In this document: piece by piece, positions 26,505 to 35,270 of the stretch
Position numbering within the stretch: the first letter of the stretch is position 1
How the letters are laid out: each line of letters opens with the position of its first letter
NCBI GenBank assembly: GCA_964423225.1
Contig: CAYREE010000002.1
Span: 1-64,000 of the forward strand
From: CAYREE01 sp964423225
Lineage (GTDB): Archaea; Altiarchaeota; Altiarchaeia; IMC4; SCGC-AAA252-I15
Length of the DNA stretch: 64,000 nucleotides
Direction of reading: 5' to 3'
Position numbers and translations under genes: made by a program
The notes under the pieces: generated by a model
Told to the model about the DNA's origin: nothing
Database searches by the model: none
Seen by the model: only the letters and a program-made list of their open reading frames with translations

Positions 26505-26828
26505 TTATTTATCAAGATCTTTAACAAGCTTTTTTAGATATTTTAATCCTTCATTAAGTGTTTTATGACCTGATTCAGTTATCTTATAATACTTTCTCTG
26601 TCTGTTGTCAATGAGCTTCCATTCAGTTTTCACATAGCCTTCAAGTTCTAGTCTGTAAAGGACCATGTATGCGGTTACTTTACCGATCTCGAATCCGAAC
26701 CGTTTTTCGACCTTTTCCTTGACTTCATATGCGTATACTGGTCCTTTTTCCATTAATGAGAGGATATAGACCCATAGTACATCAATAGTCGTCTTATCCT
26801 TCAGCCTTCTTAACGGTGGATTATCCAT
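26505..26828 (-). CDS. PadR-family transcriptional regulator
   Basis: 107 residues forming one winged helix plus a C-terminal dimerisation helix. The YAYEVKEKVEKRFG segment (about 32-46), then YMVLYRLELEGYVKTEW (about 54-70) and the wing DNRQRKYYKITESGHKTL are characteristic. The gene faces the inositol-phosphate synthase operon across 66 bases with a single TATA-like element, so it may regulate itself and the lipid genes. The ATG lies about 24 bases from that TATA box, so its mRNA is probably leaderless. Confidence 0.9.
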   Translation of the reverse strand: MDNPPLRRLKDKTTIDVLWVYILSLMEKGPVYAYEVKEKVEKRFGFEIGKVTAYMVLYRLELEGYVKTEWKLIDNRQRKYYKITESGHKTLNEGLKYLKKLVKDLDK

Positions 26829-26851
26829 TTTAGTAATATTTTATGACCGTG

Positions 26852-26865
26852 AAATATTTAAATAC
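26852..26865. promoter_or_regulatory. shared promoter of padR and the inositol-lipid operon
   Basis: AAATATTTAAATAC, nearly palindromic around TATTTAAATA, is the only good TATA box between the two divergent genes. It lies 24 bases from the padR ATG and 30-43 bases from the ATG at 26895. A PadR dimer bound here would block both promoters. Confidence 0.5.
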
Positions 26866-26894
26866 TAAATAACCTGTATTATTAATTGATAAAG

Positions 26895-27980
26895 ATGAAG
26901 AAGATCAATGTAGCGGTCATTGGGGTGGGTAATTGTGCATCCTCTTTGGTGCAAGGAGTTGAATATTACAAGAGCATAGATGCCAATGATCCTCTCATAC
27001 CTGGATTAATGCATAATGTCATTTCTGGATATAAGATAGACAGTATAAACTTCGTGTCTGCGATTGATGTCGACTCTAAGAAAGTTGGCAAGGATCTGAG
27101 TGAGGCAATCTTTACAGATCCGAATTGTACTGTGAAGTTCTCTGATGTTCCAAACTGGGATGTCGAGGTCAAGAAAGGACCAGTACTTGATGGTGTAACA
27201 GACCTTACTAAGGACAAGTTCGTGGTTGATCAAAAACAAAAGCCAATTGATGTTGCTAAAGAGCTTCGGGATAGTGGCGCAGAAATTGCGGTATGTTATC
27301 TTCCTGTTGGGTCGGAGCAAGCCGTCAATTATTATGCTAATGAATGTCTTAAAGCTGGTGTTGCATTAATCAATGCGATACCCGTATTTATTGCATCTAA
27401 TAAAGATTGGGCAGATAAATTCCAGAAGGCTAAAATTCCGGTTATTGGTGATGACATTAAAAGCCAGGTTGGCGCAACCATAGTCCATAGGACATTAACA
27501 AGATTGTTTGTTGACCGTGGAGTCAAGTTGGATCACACTTATCAGTTGAATGTTGGTGGTAACACAGACTTCTTGAATATGTTGGAGCGTACAAGGCTTA
27601 AAAGCAAAAAAATCAGCAAGACGCAGAGCGTACAATCCCAACTACCCACGCAGATGCCGGCTGAGGACATACATATCGGTCCAAGCGATTATGTGCCTTT
27701 CCTTGATGATAAAAAACTCTGCTTCATTAGGATGGAGGGGAGAAAATTCGGTGATGTACCTATTAACATTGAGTTGCGTCTGGATGTCGAGGATAGTCCG
27801 AACTCTGCAGGTGTTATTGTTGATGCGGTAAGGTGTGCGAAAATCGCTTTGGATCGTGGGATTGGAGGTCCATTATACAGTCCCTCAAGCTATTTTATGA
27901 AAAGTCCACCAATACAATATACTGATACGGTAGCAAGGGACATGGTAGAAGAATTCATTCAGAAAAAAAGAGAAAGGTAA
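26895..27980 (+). CDS. myo-inositol-1-phosphate synthase
   Basis: 361 residues. Converts glucose-6-phosphate to L-myo-inositol-1-phosphate with bound NAD. The Rossmann loop GVGNCASSLVQG is at 10-21. The catalytic region includes GDDIKSQVGAT (about 195-205) and NVGGNTDF (about 222-229). This is the shorter archaeal/actinobacterial form. A TTG three codons upstream is in frame, but the ATG at 26895 is at the right distance from the TATA box. The next gene starts one base after the stop; it attaches this product to archaeal lipid, so the operon is a complete route to archaetidylinositol phosphate. Confidence 0.94.
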   Translation: MKKINVAVIGVGNCASSLVQGVEYYKSIDANDPLIPGLMHNVISGYKIDSINFVSAIDVDSKKVGKDLSEAIFTDPNCTVKFSDVPNWDVEVKKGPVLDGVTDLTKDKFVVDQKQKPIDVAKELRDSGAEIAVCYLPVGSEQAVNYYANECLKAGVALINAIPVFIASNKDWADKFQKAKIPVIGDDIKSQVGATIVHRTLTRLFVDRGVKLDHTYQLNVGGNTDFLNMLERTRLKSKKISKTQSVQSQLPTQMPAEDIHIGPSDYVPFLDDKKLCFIRMEGRKFGDVPINIELRLDVEDSPNSAGVIVDAVRCAKIALDRGIGGPLYSPSSYFMKSPPIQYTDTVARDMVEEFIQKKRER

Positions 27981-27981
27981 A

Positions 27982-28596
27982 ATGCTCAGGTCAAGATACT
28001 CAGAACAAGCGGCATCATGGAATGTTAGGGTCGGTCTTGTTTTCTCAAGGCTTGGTGTTCCAGCTAATACCTGGACTGTATTATCACTATTGCCTGCATT
28101 CTTGGGAGTCATATGCCTCTATTATAAACAGTTGTTCCCCGGATTCATATTGTTCCTCATATCTGCTTTTATTGACATCATTGATGGAAATGTTGCGCGT
28201 GTCACAAAAAGCGTATCTAGTTTTGGAGCATTTCTCGATGGTTTGATAGACAGATATGTTGAGATATTATTATATCTTGGCTTATGGTTCTACCTTGATG
28301 GCGGACCAACTTTTATAATCTCATCAAGCCTTTGGATAATCCTACTTGTATATAGTGCGATAATGCCCTCTTTTATAACCGCTTATGCAGACCATCGAAA
28401 GGTTATCACAGAACCTGAACAACACAAGGAGATGGGAGGACTAGTTGAACGGTTTGAACGCCTTATAATAATCTATGCAGGAATGGTTTTAGGCCTTCTT
28501 AACCCTGTCTACCTATTATATTCGATAGTAATTGTCGTGATATTATCTAATATTACGGCCATTCAGAGGATCAAGTATGTTTTTAAACATGCCTAA
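27982..28596 (+). CDS. archaetidylinositol phosphate synthase (CDP-alcohol phosphatidyltransferase)
   Basis: 204 residues with about six membrane helices. Joins inositol-1-phosphate to CDP-archaeol. The full family signature is present: D65-x2-D68-G-x2-A72-R73-x8-G82-x3-D86-x3-D90, the metal and CDP site. Choice of inositol phosphate as substrate is inferred from the MIPS gene directly upstream, with one base between stop and ATG. A T-rich stretch (28602-28619) right after the stop may terminate the operon. Confidence 0.92.
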   Translation: MLRSRYSEQAASWNVRVGLVFSRLGVPANTWTVLSLLPAFLGVICLYYKQLFPGFILFLISAFIDIIDGNVARVTKSVSSFGAFLDGLIDRYVEILLYLGLWFYLDGGPTFIISSSLWIILLVYSAIMPSFITAYADHRKVITEPEQHKEMGGLVERFERLIIIYAGMVLGLLNPVYLLYSIVIVVILSNITAIQRIKYVFKHA

Positions 28597-28601
28597 TAGC
28601 T

Positions 28602-28619
28602 TTTTAATGCTTTTTTACC
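28602..28619 (+). terminator. T-rich terminator candidate of the inositol-lipid operon
   Basis: Six bases past the stop codon, two oligo-T runs (TTTTT and TTTTTT) separated by AATGC. Archaeal RNA polymerase terminates on such runs without needing a hairpin, and no hairpin is seen. The next gene starts 17 bases further on. Confidence 0.45.
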
Positions 28620-28635
28620 TCTAAATAATTCCAAA

Positions 28636-28965
28636 ATGAATGATGATCTAACACCAAAGAAAATAGTGAATATACTGATTGAAAAACATGATAGATTCAT
28701 CAGTGAATATTCTAGTGACATGGAGCGATGGGAGCGTATTAATATGCTCAAGGAGAAGAGGGATCAGTTGTTGTATTGGATAGAGGATGATAAGGAAGGT
28801 AAGTTTTCCCAGGAATTTGAGGATTGTTCAAAGGAGCTTGAGGGATTGGAGGATCAGATGAGCATTTCTTCTCTAGCACAATATAAGAATAATAAGCAGG
28901 CAGTTGCTTCGCATAAGGTAGCCAAGAAATATTGGCTTAAGGCATTGAAGGAGTTATCGTCATGA
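28636..28965 (+). CDS. small helical protein coupled to archaeal coiled-coil protein
   Basis: 109 residues, highly charged and predicted almost entirely helical, with heptad-like spacing from about 40 to 80. No motif identifies it. Its stop overlaps the next start in an ATGA arrangement, so it is translationally coupled to the coiled-coil gene and is likely to bind it. No membrane segment. Confidence 0.7.
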   Translation: MNDDLTPKKIVNILIEKHDRFISEYSSDMERWERINMLKEKRDQLLYWIEDDKEGKFSQEFEDCSKELEGLEDQMSISSLAQYKNNKQAVASHKVAKKYWLKALKELSS

Positions 28966-29882
28966 ATGAGCGTGAACTAAAGGATAAGGTTGAAGTATTT
29001 CGCCGTGAGATATCCAAGTATAATAAGGAGATACAGGGTATTGTTCGGGAGATGCGTGTTCACCAGAAAGAGGCATCGAAGTTAAAGTCGCTTCGTGATG
29101 AGAGTAATGAGAAATGCAAGAATCTCTCGCAGAAGGCTAAGGAGCTTAGGGATAAGCGTGATGAGCTTAATATGAAGATTGCTTCAATGAAGGATGAGCG
29201 CGGTAAATTGAGTGGTAAGGTCAAGTCTTTAAGCGGTGATATCAAGCAGTCTAAGGAGAGGCGGGATGAGCTTAATAAGGCTGCTCATGGTACTGGGAAG
29301 GCTCTTTCAAAGAAATATGAGAAGACTTTGAATGCATTGTTGACTGAGGATATTCCATTATCGCAGGAGAAGCGTTTTTTTGAAAGCATATTTAAGATCC
29401 GGGAGAGGCTTGCCGCGGCTGAGAAGGCGAATGTTTTACATCAGAAGGTTGTTGAAACCTATGAAGGATTGAAGGAAGTTGACACTGAGATTGATGGGAT
29501 CTCTAGTGGAATTCGTGCTTTGGCTGATGAATCTGAAAAGTTCCATAAGGAGGCTATCCAGGTTTATCGTTCATTGGATGAGATACGTAAGAAGGGTGAT
29601 TCTTATCATAAACAATTGTTGGAGAAATATGCTTTGATCGATCCATTAAGGGATACGATCACTGATCTTAGAGAGAAGATAAAGGGTGTTGAAGAAAAGA
29701 TGTCTCCGTTTGCATCCGAGCTTGATGGGATTAAGGCTGAGAAAGAGGCTGAGAGAAAGACTCAGAAGGCGTCGGAGGCAAAACAGAAGTTAAAATCCAG
29801 TAAGAGAATATCTTTTAATGATTTCAAGGCTATTATGGAAGTCGACGGTCTTGATGAGTCTGAGAAACCGTCAGGAAGTTAG
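28962..29882 (+). CDS. archaeal coiled-coil protein of COG1340 type
   Basis: 306 residues, one of the most charged proteins of the window. Two long coiled coils (about 1-115 and 150-270) are separated by a short helical segment around ALSKKYEKTLNALLTEDIPLS. The C-terminal 40 residues contain a short helix (ISFNDFKAIMEVDG) that could be a binding site. The layout resembles the widespread archaeal coiled-coil family COG1340, whose role is unknown. Its 3' end overlaps that of the convergent RFC gene by 12 bases. Confidence 0.8.
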   Translation: MNERELKDKVEVFRREISKYNKEIQGIVREMRVHQKEASKLKSLRDESNEKCKNLSQKAKELRDKRDELNMKIASMKDERGKLSGKVKSLSGDIKQSKERRDELNKAAHGTGKALSKKYEKTLNALLTEDIPLSQEKRFFESIFKIRERLAAAEKANVLHQKVVETYEGLKEVDTEIDGISSGIRALADESEKFHKEAIQVYRSLDEIRKKGDSYHKQLLEKYALIDPLRDTITDLREKIKGVEEKMSPFASELDGIKAEKEAERKTQKASEAKQKLKSSKRISFNDFKAIMEVDGLDESEKPSGS

Positions 29883-31007
29883 GTATTCGACTTCTTCTTC
29901 TGCTAGCTTATAATTGTCTATTAGCTCTTCTTTTGATAGCTTGTTTTTATCCAATAAGTGTTTGAATAATGGTATGAATTCTTTCGATATTATCCTATGG
30001 GATGCATGTAGTATTGGCTTTAGTTTCTCAGAAATATTTTTCTCCATATTCCTCTTGCTTTTGGTGCGGCCCATTGATGCGAAATATCCTGGGAACTGGT
30101 ATCTAGTATAATTAATCTTTTCTGGACGTGAGGTATTGACTCCAGCGGTCATAAGTGTGTTCGCATATCTTAGGAATCCCCAGTATTGGCGTCTCATTAT
30201 CCTTCCGAGGAATATGTCTGCTCTAGAGAGGTTTTTTATGGATTCTGAAATTGAGTTTTTGTCTTTGTATAGATGTGGCATGTTTTCATCGACCCACCAT
30301 ATCACATCACGAGGCTGCTCACTAATATTCCACGTGGATTCAACAACTTCTTTGAGATCTCTACCACCGAATATAACACTTAATGCCCTGTATATGTCTG
30401 ATTCTATATCTCTTTCACCTAGTATGTCCAAGTCTTTCTCACCTACCTTGTCCCTACCCTTGCAGATGGTTTCAAGATCGTTTAGACTTGCTCTTATATC
30501 GCATTTTGCATTTTTTGCGATTGTTTCAAGAACGGTTTTCTCAACAGTGATTCCTTCCTTTGCACATATTTTCTCCAAGTGTTTTGAAACAGTACCCACC
30601 ATCGGTTTTCTTATCTGTAGGCTACCACATTTTTTCTTTAACGTAGTTAATCGTTTTGACGAATAGTCTTCGGTTATTAATATTGTCGGACTCCTTGTTG
30701 CATCAACAAATTTTGATACTGATTTTATGTCTTTGATCAAGTCAACATCTTCGACCAGCATTAGCTTCTTTCCACCATATAGGCTGGAAGTAGATGATAT
30801 TTCAACTGCATTTTCTATGTTATCATCGCTTACCTCGATTAGATCCCAGTTATTCTCCTTTGCGATAAGCTCGGCGATAAGACTCTTCCCAATGCCTGGC
30901 CCTCCATATACTATCAATGGTTTACCATCCCATTTCTTTATGAATTCGACACAAGCCTTTCCTACAAACTCATCTAATGACTCTGGTTTATGCTTGACAG
31001 TCCACAT
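29871..31007 (-). CDS. rfcL: replication factor C large subunit
   Basis: 378 residues. The RFC clamp loader opens and closes PCNA on DNA. The WTVKHKPESLDEFVG start and Walker A GGPGIGKS (35-42) are clear. Walker B, normally LLDEVD, reads LVEDVD (84-89), with the two acidic residues in reverse order. The sensor-1 asparagine position (usually TAND) reads ITED (111-114). The sensor-2 arginine of CDIRASLNDL (about 169-178) is kept. The protein is shorter than most archaeal large subunits, and I see no C-terminal PIP box. It is likely still the RFC large subunit, but ATP hydrolysis at its own site may be weak. The small subunit is not in the window. Confidence 0.88.
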   Translation of the reverse strand: MWTVKHKPESLDEFVGKACVEFIKKWDGKPLIVYGGPGIGKSLIAELIAKENNWDLIEVSDDNIENAVEISSTSSLYGGKKLMLVEDVDLIKDIKSVSKFVDATRSPTILITEDYSSKRLTTLKKKCGSLQIRKPMVGTVSKHLEKICAKEGITVEKTVLETIAKNAKCDIRASLNDLETICKGRDKVGEKDLDILGERDIESDIYRALSVIFGGRDLKEVVESTWNISEQPRDVIWWVDENMPHLYKDKNSISESIKNLSRADIFLGRIMRRQYWGFLRYANTLMTAGVNTSRPEKINYTRYQFPGYFASMGRTKSKRNMEKNISEKLKPILHASHRIISKEFIPLFKHLLDKNKLSKEELIDNYKLAEEEVEYLTS

Positions 31008-31083
31008 AATGTAAGAATATTGCAGGACACAGAATTAAATATGGGTAATTTATCTTATTTTTTTCCCTATTATCTTAGACAAT

Positions 31084-32241
31084 ATGGTAAAAGAGAGTGA
31101 ATTCGGGCTGGGAGTTCCTGTATGCACGGCAGTTGATGCAGAAGGCAATGTTGATTTTAAGGCTACGGAACGGTATTGGCGTTATATCTTCCCAAAGGTC
31201 AACAAGCCTGTGATCCTGGATGAGTTCGGCCAGGGTGGGCGGATTATCAACCGGTCGGTTGATGATGCTAAACGCCTACTGGATTTGGCAGTTGATGTCT
31301 GTGAGTATCCTGGGGACAGGCTTATTGTAGGGACAGGTAGTGAGTTGCTCTCTGCTACAAAGGCTCTTACATCATATGCTTCAAGTAAGACAATACGTAG
31401 TGTTCTAGTAAGGAATCCTATACATTCTCAGTCAGAGTTGGTGAAATTTAGGTTTGACCAAGATCCGTTATCTGAAGAATATCAGAGACAATTGGTAAAA
31501 TACCATAAGCTATTATTAAAGGCCATGTCCAAGGATACTGAAGCGTCATATATGATGAATATTTGCCCTGAATTGACGGCAGGGGATTCTAGGGGATACA
31601 TGCCAGCATCAGATCTAAGGCAGTTGAAGGAATATGCAGACTCTAGGGATATATATTTTAACGGTGGGAGGGTGACACATCCTAACAAGTTTGCAGCACA
31701 TGATTATGCTGCAGGAAGTGATGTATTGACTTTTCAGGTAGGATCCGATGACATGGTTCTTGACGTAATAGGCGATCGAGCCACAAGAACTTCCTTTAGG
31801 GGAGCTATCCTGGATCTTGGAAATCTTATCCCTGGATTCTTAGTCTCACATGTCAAGGATTGCCTCCAGGTTGGACAGCATAGATTCTTGCGTCGTGATC
31901 CCTCTGAGATTCAGGCTAAGCTGGATAGGGCGGAAGAAAACGACGGGAAGTTGAAGGAAGTACACAGACTACTATGGGATAACAACAAATGCTTCCAACA
32001 ATTCACACATGCAGTACTTGGTCTAGGTCCAATAAAGGATGTTCCAACAGTAAGCGATGATAGGCTCGCGGACATTGCAAAAACTATCAGGCATATGGCG
32101 CCAGACATGGCGTATGAGATGGGCCAATACAACCAGAGGACTGAACTATCAAAATTGCTGATGGAAGGCCAGCCTGAGAGACTTAGGTCAATATCACCGC
32201 CCCTAGATCACACTCCGAGTTGGGTGCGTGCCGTTAGATAG
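31084..32241 (+). CDS. DapA/NanA-fold protein lacking the catalytic lysine, function unknown
   Basis: 385 residues. The N-terminal half follows the DHDPS/NAL aldolase pattern: GLGVPVCTAVDAEGNVDF at the first strand, then a helix, DDAKRLLDLAVDV and RLIVGTGS at the third strand. The family's catalytic residues are absent: the GTTGE loop reads FGQGG (47-51), the YNxP tyrosine position reads MMNICP (157-162), and the Schiff-base lysine position falls in YFNGGRV (191-197). The final 120 residues extend beyond the barrel and are helical. It is probably a non-aldolase descendant of the fold. The fold assignment is by eye and moderate in certainty. Confidence 0.6.
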   Translation: MVKESEFGLGVPVCTAVDAEGNVDFKATERYWRYIFPKVNKPVILDEFGQGGRIINRSVDDAKRLLDLAVDVCEYPGDRLIVGTGSELLSATKALTSYASSKTIRSVLVRNPIHSQSELVKFRFDQDPLSEEYQRQLVKYHKLLLKAMSKDTEASYMMNICPELTAGDSRGYMPASDLRQLKEYADSRDIYFNGGRVTHPNKFAAHDYAAGSDVLTFQVGSDDMVLDVIGDRATRTSFRGAILDLGNLIPGFLVSHVKDCLQVGQHRFLRRDPSEIQAKLDRAEENDGKLKEVHRLLWDNNKCFQQFTHAVLGLGPIKDVPTVSDDRLADIAKTIRHMAPDMAYEMGQYNQRTELSKLLMEGQPERLRSISPPLDHTPSWVRAVR

Positions 32242-32288
32242 GGGTATACGGCCTATATTATTCTATTAATCCGAATATCTAAGGAAAT

Positions 32289-33482
32289 ATGAAGCCTGTT
32301 AAGATTGTTAGGGATCCGATCCATGGTAATATTGGGTTAGGAGAGCTTGAACTAGCGCTTGTGAATACGCCTCAGATGCAGAGGCTTCGGAACATCAAGC
32401 AGAATGGTTTATGTTATCTTGTCTATCCTTGTATGAATTCAACAAGGTTCGAGCATTCTCTTGGCGTCATGCATCTTGCCTCGCTTGCCGCATCATGGCT
32501 TGACTTGTCGGATGTTGACACCTCCGCGTTAAAGGCAGCTTGTCTGCTACATGATGTTGGTCACGGACCTTTTTCGCATACGTCAGATCAAGTTCTTTCA
32601 AGGAGGGGTTTTCCTCATGAGGATAATTCATGCAAGATTATAAGGGATAGTGAGATCAGTGACATACTAAGTGAATCAGGTTTAGATCCGGAATTTGTAA
32701 CAGGCTTGATAATGGGTGAGGGAAGTCTTGGCAATCTTGTTTCTTCGGAGATAGACCTTGATAAGATGGACTATCTGATCCGAGATTCTTATTATGCTGG
32801 AGTAGCATATGGGGTGATAGATGTTGAACGCGTATTATACAGCTTAAAGCTTGTTAAAGATGATCTGGTCATTGATTCAAGGGGTCTTGAGGCTGTGGAA
32901 TCCCTTCTAATAAGCAGAAACATGATGTATCAGACAGTATACAGGCATCATGCTAAGCGGATTGCAGAATCAATGTTTGTACATGCTCTTGAAAAAATGA
33001 TGGATGATGGCCTTTCAATCATAGAGTTGTCTTTGATGGATGATATTTCTCTTATGTCGCTTATGAGGGATCAGAGCGGTTATGTCGGTGATATTATCGA
33101 TCGTATTGATAGGCGTTGTTTGTTCAAGAATTTTTTTAGTGAAAAGATTATCAGTATGACTGATACTTTCAGAACTGAGTTGGAGGAGGATATATATTCT
33201 ATTGAAGAGAGGATTGCAAAGGATTTCCAGGTTGATAAAGGATATGTTCTTCTAGATTATCCTGAGATCCGATTAAATGAGTTTCACATGAAGATTGAAG
33301 TTGATGGTAGGCTCGAGTGGATATATGATGTTTCAACACTTGCTAAGGATCTTGAGAAATCAGAGCAAGAAAAGCTTTTATTCAACATATATGTTGCACC
33401 GGAACAAATCGAGAAGATGGATGACTTCAATGAAAACGAGTATATTGAATACTCTCAGACCAAATTGGACAAATTCACTTAA
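32289..33482 (+). CDS. HD-domain phosphohydrolase of the SAMHD1/dGTPase-like group
   Basis: 397 residues. The metal-binding HD set is intact: H56 in TRFEHSLG, H88-D89 in LLHDVGHGPFSHTSD, and the distal Asp in SSEIDLDKMDYLIRDS. The leading KIVRDPIHGNI is typical of COG1078. Relatives hydrolyse dNTPs or act on other nucleotides; the substrate here is unknown. The C-terminal 100 residues are strand- and helix-mixed and less conserved. A tail-anchored small protein and rtcA follow on the same strand. Confidence 0.9.
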   Translation: MKPVKIVRDPIHGNIGLGELELALVNTPQMQRLRNIKQNGLCYLVYPCMNSTRFEHSLGVMHLASLAASWLDLSDVDTSALKAACLLHDVGHGPFSHTSDQVLSRRGFPHEDNSCKIIRDSEISDILSESGLDPEFVTGLIMGEGSLGNLVSSEIDLDKMDYLIRDSYYAGVAYGVIDVERVLYSLKLVKDDLVIDSRGLEAVESLLISRNMMYQTVYRHHAKRIAESMFVHALEKMMDDGLSIIELSLMDDISLMSLMRDQSGYVGDIIDRIDRRCLFKNFFSEKIISMTDTFRTELEEDIYSIEERIAKDFQVDKGYVLLDYPEIRLNEFHMKIEVDGRLEWIYDVSTLAKDLEKSEQEKLLFNIYVAPEQIEKMDDFNENEYIEYSQTKLDKFT

Positions 33483-33524
33483 TATTTATTGAATGATGAA
33501 AGATTATTATTAAGAGGTGATATT

Positions 33525-33647
33525 ATGGGCGAGCAAGAACCACAAGAGATTGAAAATGAACCTGATATGCGAAATAAAGAGAATATGACAATGATCGTTC
33601 TGACTATTGTATTTATCGCGATTATGGCATACATCTTTTTCGTATAA
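33525..33647 (+). CDS. 40-residue tail-anchored membrane protein
   Basis: A short frame from ATG to TAA. Residues 1-20 are acidic and polar (GEQEPQEIENEPD), and 21-40 form one hydrophobic helix ending at the C-terminus. That is the layout of a tail-anchored protein. GAGGTGAT, one of the best ribosome sites in the window, ends five bases before the ATG and makes translation likely. rtcA begins two bases after the stop. I know no family for it; it could be a small accessory of a membrane complex. Confidence 0.7.
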   Translation: MGEQEPQEIENEPDMRNKENMTMIVLTIVFIAIMAYIFFV

Positions 33648-33649
33648 AT

Positions 33650-34642
33650 ATGCTTCTAATAGATGGAGGCTATGGAGAGGGAGGAGGCCAGATCATACGT
33701 TCTGCCATAGCTTTCAGCTGTATTACCTCCACTCCTGTCAAACTTATCAATATCCGGGCTAAAAGACGTAATCCTGGTTTGAGGCCCCAGCATGTGGCAT
33801 GTGTTTCTTCTGTCGGACAGTTGTGTGACGCTGTTGTAGCGGATTGTTCTGAGGGTTCGGATTCTTTCACTTTTATTCCGGGTGAGATTAATGGGGGTTG
33901 TTATGATATTTTGATTGGTACTGCAGGTTCAGTCACCCTGGTTATCCAGTCATTATTACCCTTGGCATTGAAGATTAGTGAAGATATTAAATTGAGGATT
34001 TCTGGGGGAACGGATGTGAAATGGAGCCCCCCAATTGATTATCTTCAGAATGTGACATTAGAACTTCTTAGGCGAAACGGTTTGGATGCTAGATTGAATG
34101 TGTTAAAGCGTGGTTATTATCCTAAAGGCGGTGGTTTAGTCGAGTTTGTCATGGGGCCGTCGGATATGGGAGAGATAATTCTTGATACGCTAGGGGATAT
34201 TACATCTGTGAATGGTTTATCTCATGCTCATATCGGTTTGAAAGATAGGAATGTGTGTGAGCGTCAGGCCGATGCTGTTCGGAAACTGTTATCTGATTAT
34301 GATGTTGATATCGTGGACGAGTATGTTGAGACTAGTTCTTTTGGGTCGGGAGTAACACTCTGGGCTGGTGCTGGAAGCACTATTCTGGGGGCTGACCAGC
34401 TTGGGGAGAAGGGTGTTCGAAGCGAGGATGTTGGGGGAAGTGCGGCTAAGCGATTGTTGGATACGATTAGCTCTGGTGTAGTTGTTGACGAGCATATGGA
34501 GGATCAGTTGATACCTTTTCTGGCCTTGTGTGGTGGTAGTATCCGAGCAGAAAAAATCTCGTCTCATACTAGTACTAATATATGGATTGCAAACCAGTTC
34601 GGTTTTAACGTAGTCTATGAAAATGGGTTTATCAAAGGATAA
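33650..34642 (+). CDS. rtcA: RNA 3'-terminal phosphate cyclase
   Basis: 330 residues. Converts RNA 3'-phosphates to 2',3'-cyclic phosphates using ATP. GGYGEGGGQIIRSAIAFS at the start, RAKRRNPGLRPQH (about 41-53) and YYPKGGG (about 160) are characteristic. The catalytic histidine that becomes adenylylated is H306 in SSHTSTN. Length matches the family. It starts two bases after the small tail-anchored gene and is convergent with tmk. Confidence 0.94.
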   Translation: MLLIDGGYGEGGGQIIRSAIAFSCITSTPVKLINIRAKRRNPGLRPQHVACVSSVGQLCDAVVADCSEGSDSFTFIPGEINGGCYDILIGTAGSVTLVIQSLLPLALKISEDIKLRISGGTDVKWSPPIDYLQNVTLELLRRNGLDARLNVLKRGYYPKGGGLVEFVMGPSDMGEIILDTLGDITSVNGLSHAHIGLKDRNVCERQADAVRKLLSDYDVDIVDEYVETSSFGSGVTLWAGAGSTILGADQLGEKGVRSEDVGGSAAKRLLDTISSGVVVDEHMEDQLIPFLALCGGSIRAEKISSHTSTNIWIANQFGFNVVYENGFIKG

Positions 34643-34648
34643 TTTTTA

Positions 34649-35209
34649 TCAGAGTTTTTTTGAAATGATTTTTCTGATATCTTCTTGCACCTCTTTTTTC
34701 GGACGATTTGTCTTGATTTTATGCATTTCTGGGAATTTCATGTAGTTGTCTCTTACTTTTTTTAGAAATTCTTGTTTTTCAAATATTTCACCGGTTGTCG
34801 TCCTATCCGCGCCTTGTTCAGCATTAACATCCAGTAGGATTATGATATCTGGTTTTACTGCATGTTTGTTTATCTCGAAGAGCCAGTTCCAGTCGACTCC
34901 CTGAGCGTTCTGATATGCGATTGTGGAATAGTAGTATCTTTCACATATTACATGTTTATCCTCTGCTATCGCAGGTTTGATTTTTTTTTCAAGATGCTCC
35001 ATCCTATCTGCGGTGAAAAGCAGGGCTAGTGTGGTAGGGTCTACGACTTCTTTTCCTGCTAATACTTCCCGGATAAATCTTCCTATCCTACTTTTCGTAG
35101 GTTCTGCAGTTAATATGGTATCAACATCTTTTTCCTCTAGCCATGATGCTAGATCTTTTGCATGGGTTGTTTTTCCACATCCGTCGATGCCTTCAAATAC
35201 TATGAACAT
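34649..35209 (-). CDS. tmk: thymidylate kinase
   Basis: 186 residues. Phosphorylates dTMP to dTDP. The P-loop is GIDGCGKT (7-14), the DR-type motif lies in TADRMEH, and ERYYYSTIAYQ supplies the nucleotide site. The open frame extends 76 codons upstream, but that part lies antisense to the methionine aminopeptidase gene and has no kinase homology, so the ATG at 35209 is the start. It is divergent from the aminopeptidase gene; a TATA-like ACTATTAAAAACC lies between them. Confidence 0.93.
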   Translation of the reverse strand: MFIVFEGIDGCGKTTHAKDLASWLEEKDVDTILTAEPTKSRIGRFIREVLAGKEVVDPTTLALLFTADRMEHLEKKIKPAIAEDKHVICERYYYSTIAYQNAQGVDWNWLFEINKHAVKPDIIILLDVNAEQGADRTTTGEIFEKQEFLKKVRDNYMKFPEMHKIKTNRPKKEVQEDIRKIISKKL

Positions 35210-35270
35210 GTTTGATCGTAATCTATTATCGTGAACGGTTTTTAATAGTATCCTCCAAATGGTATATTCT

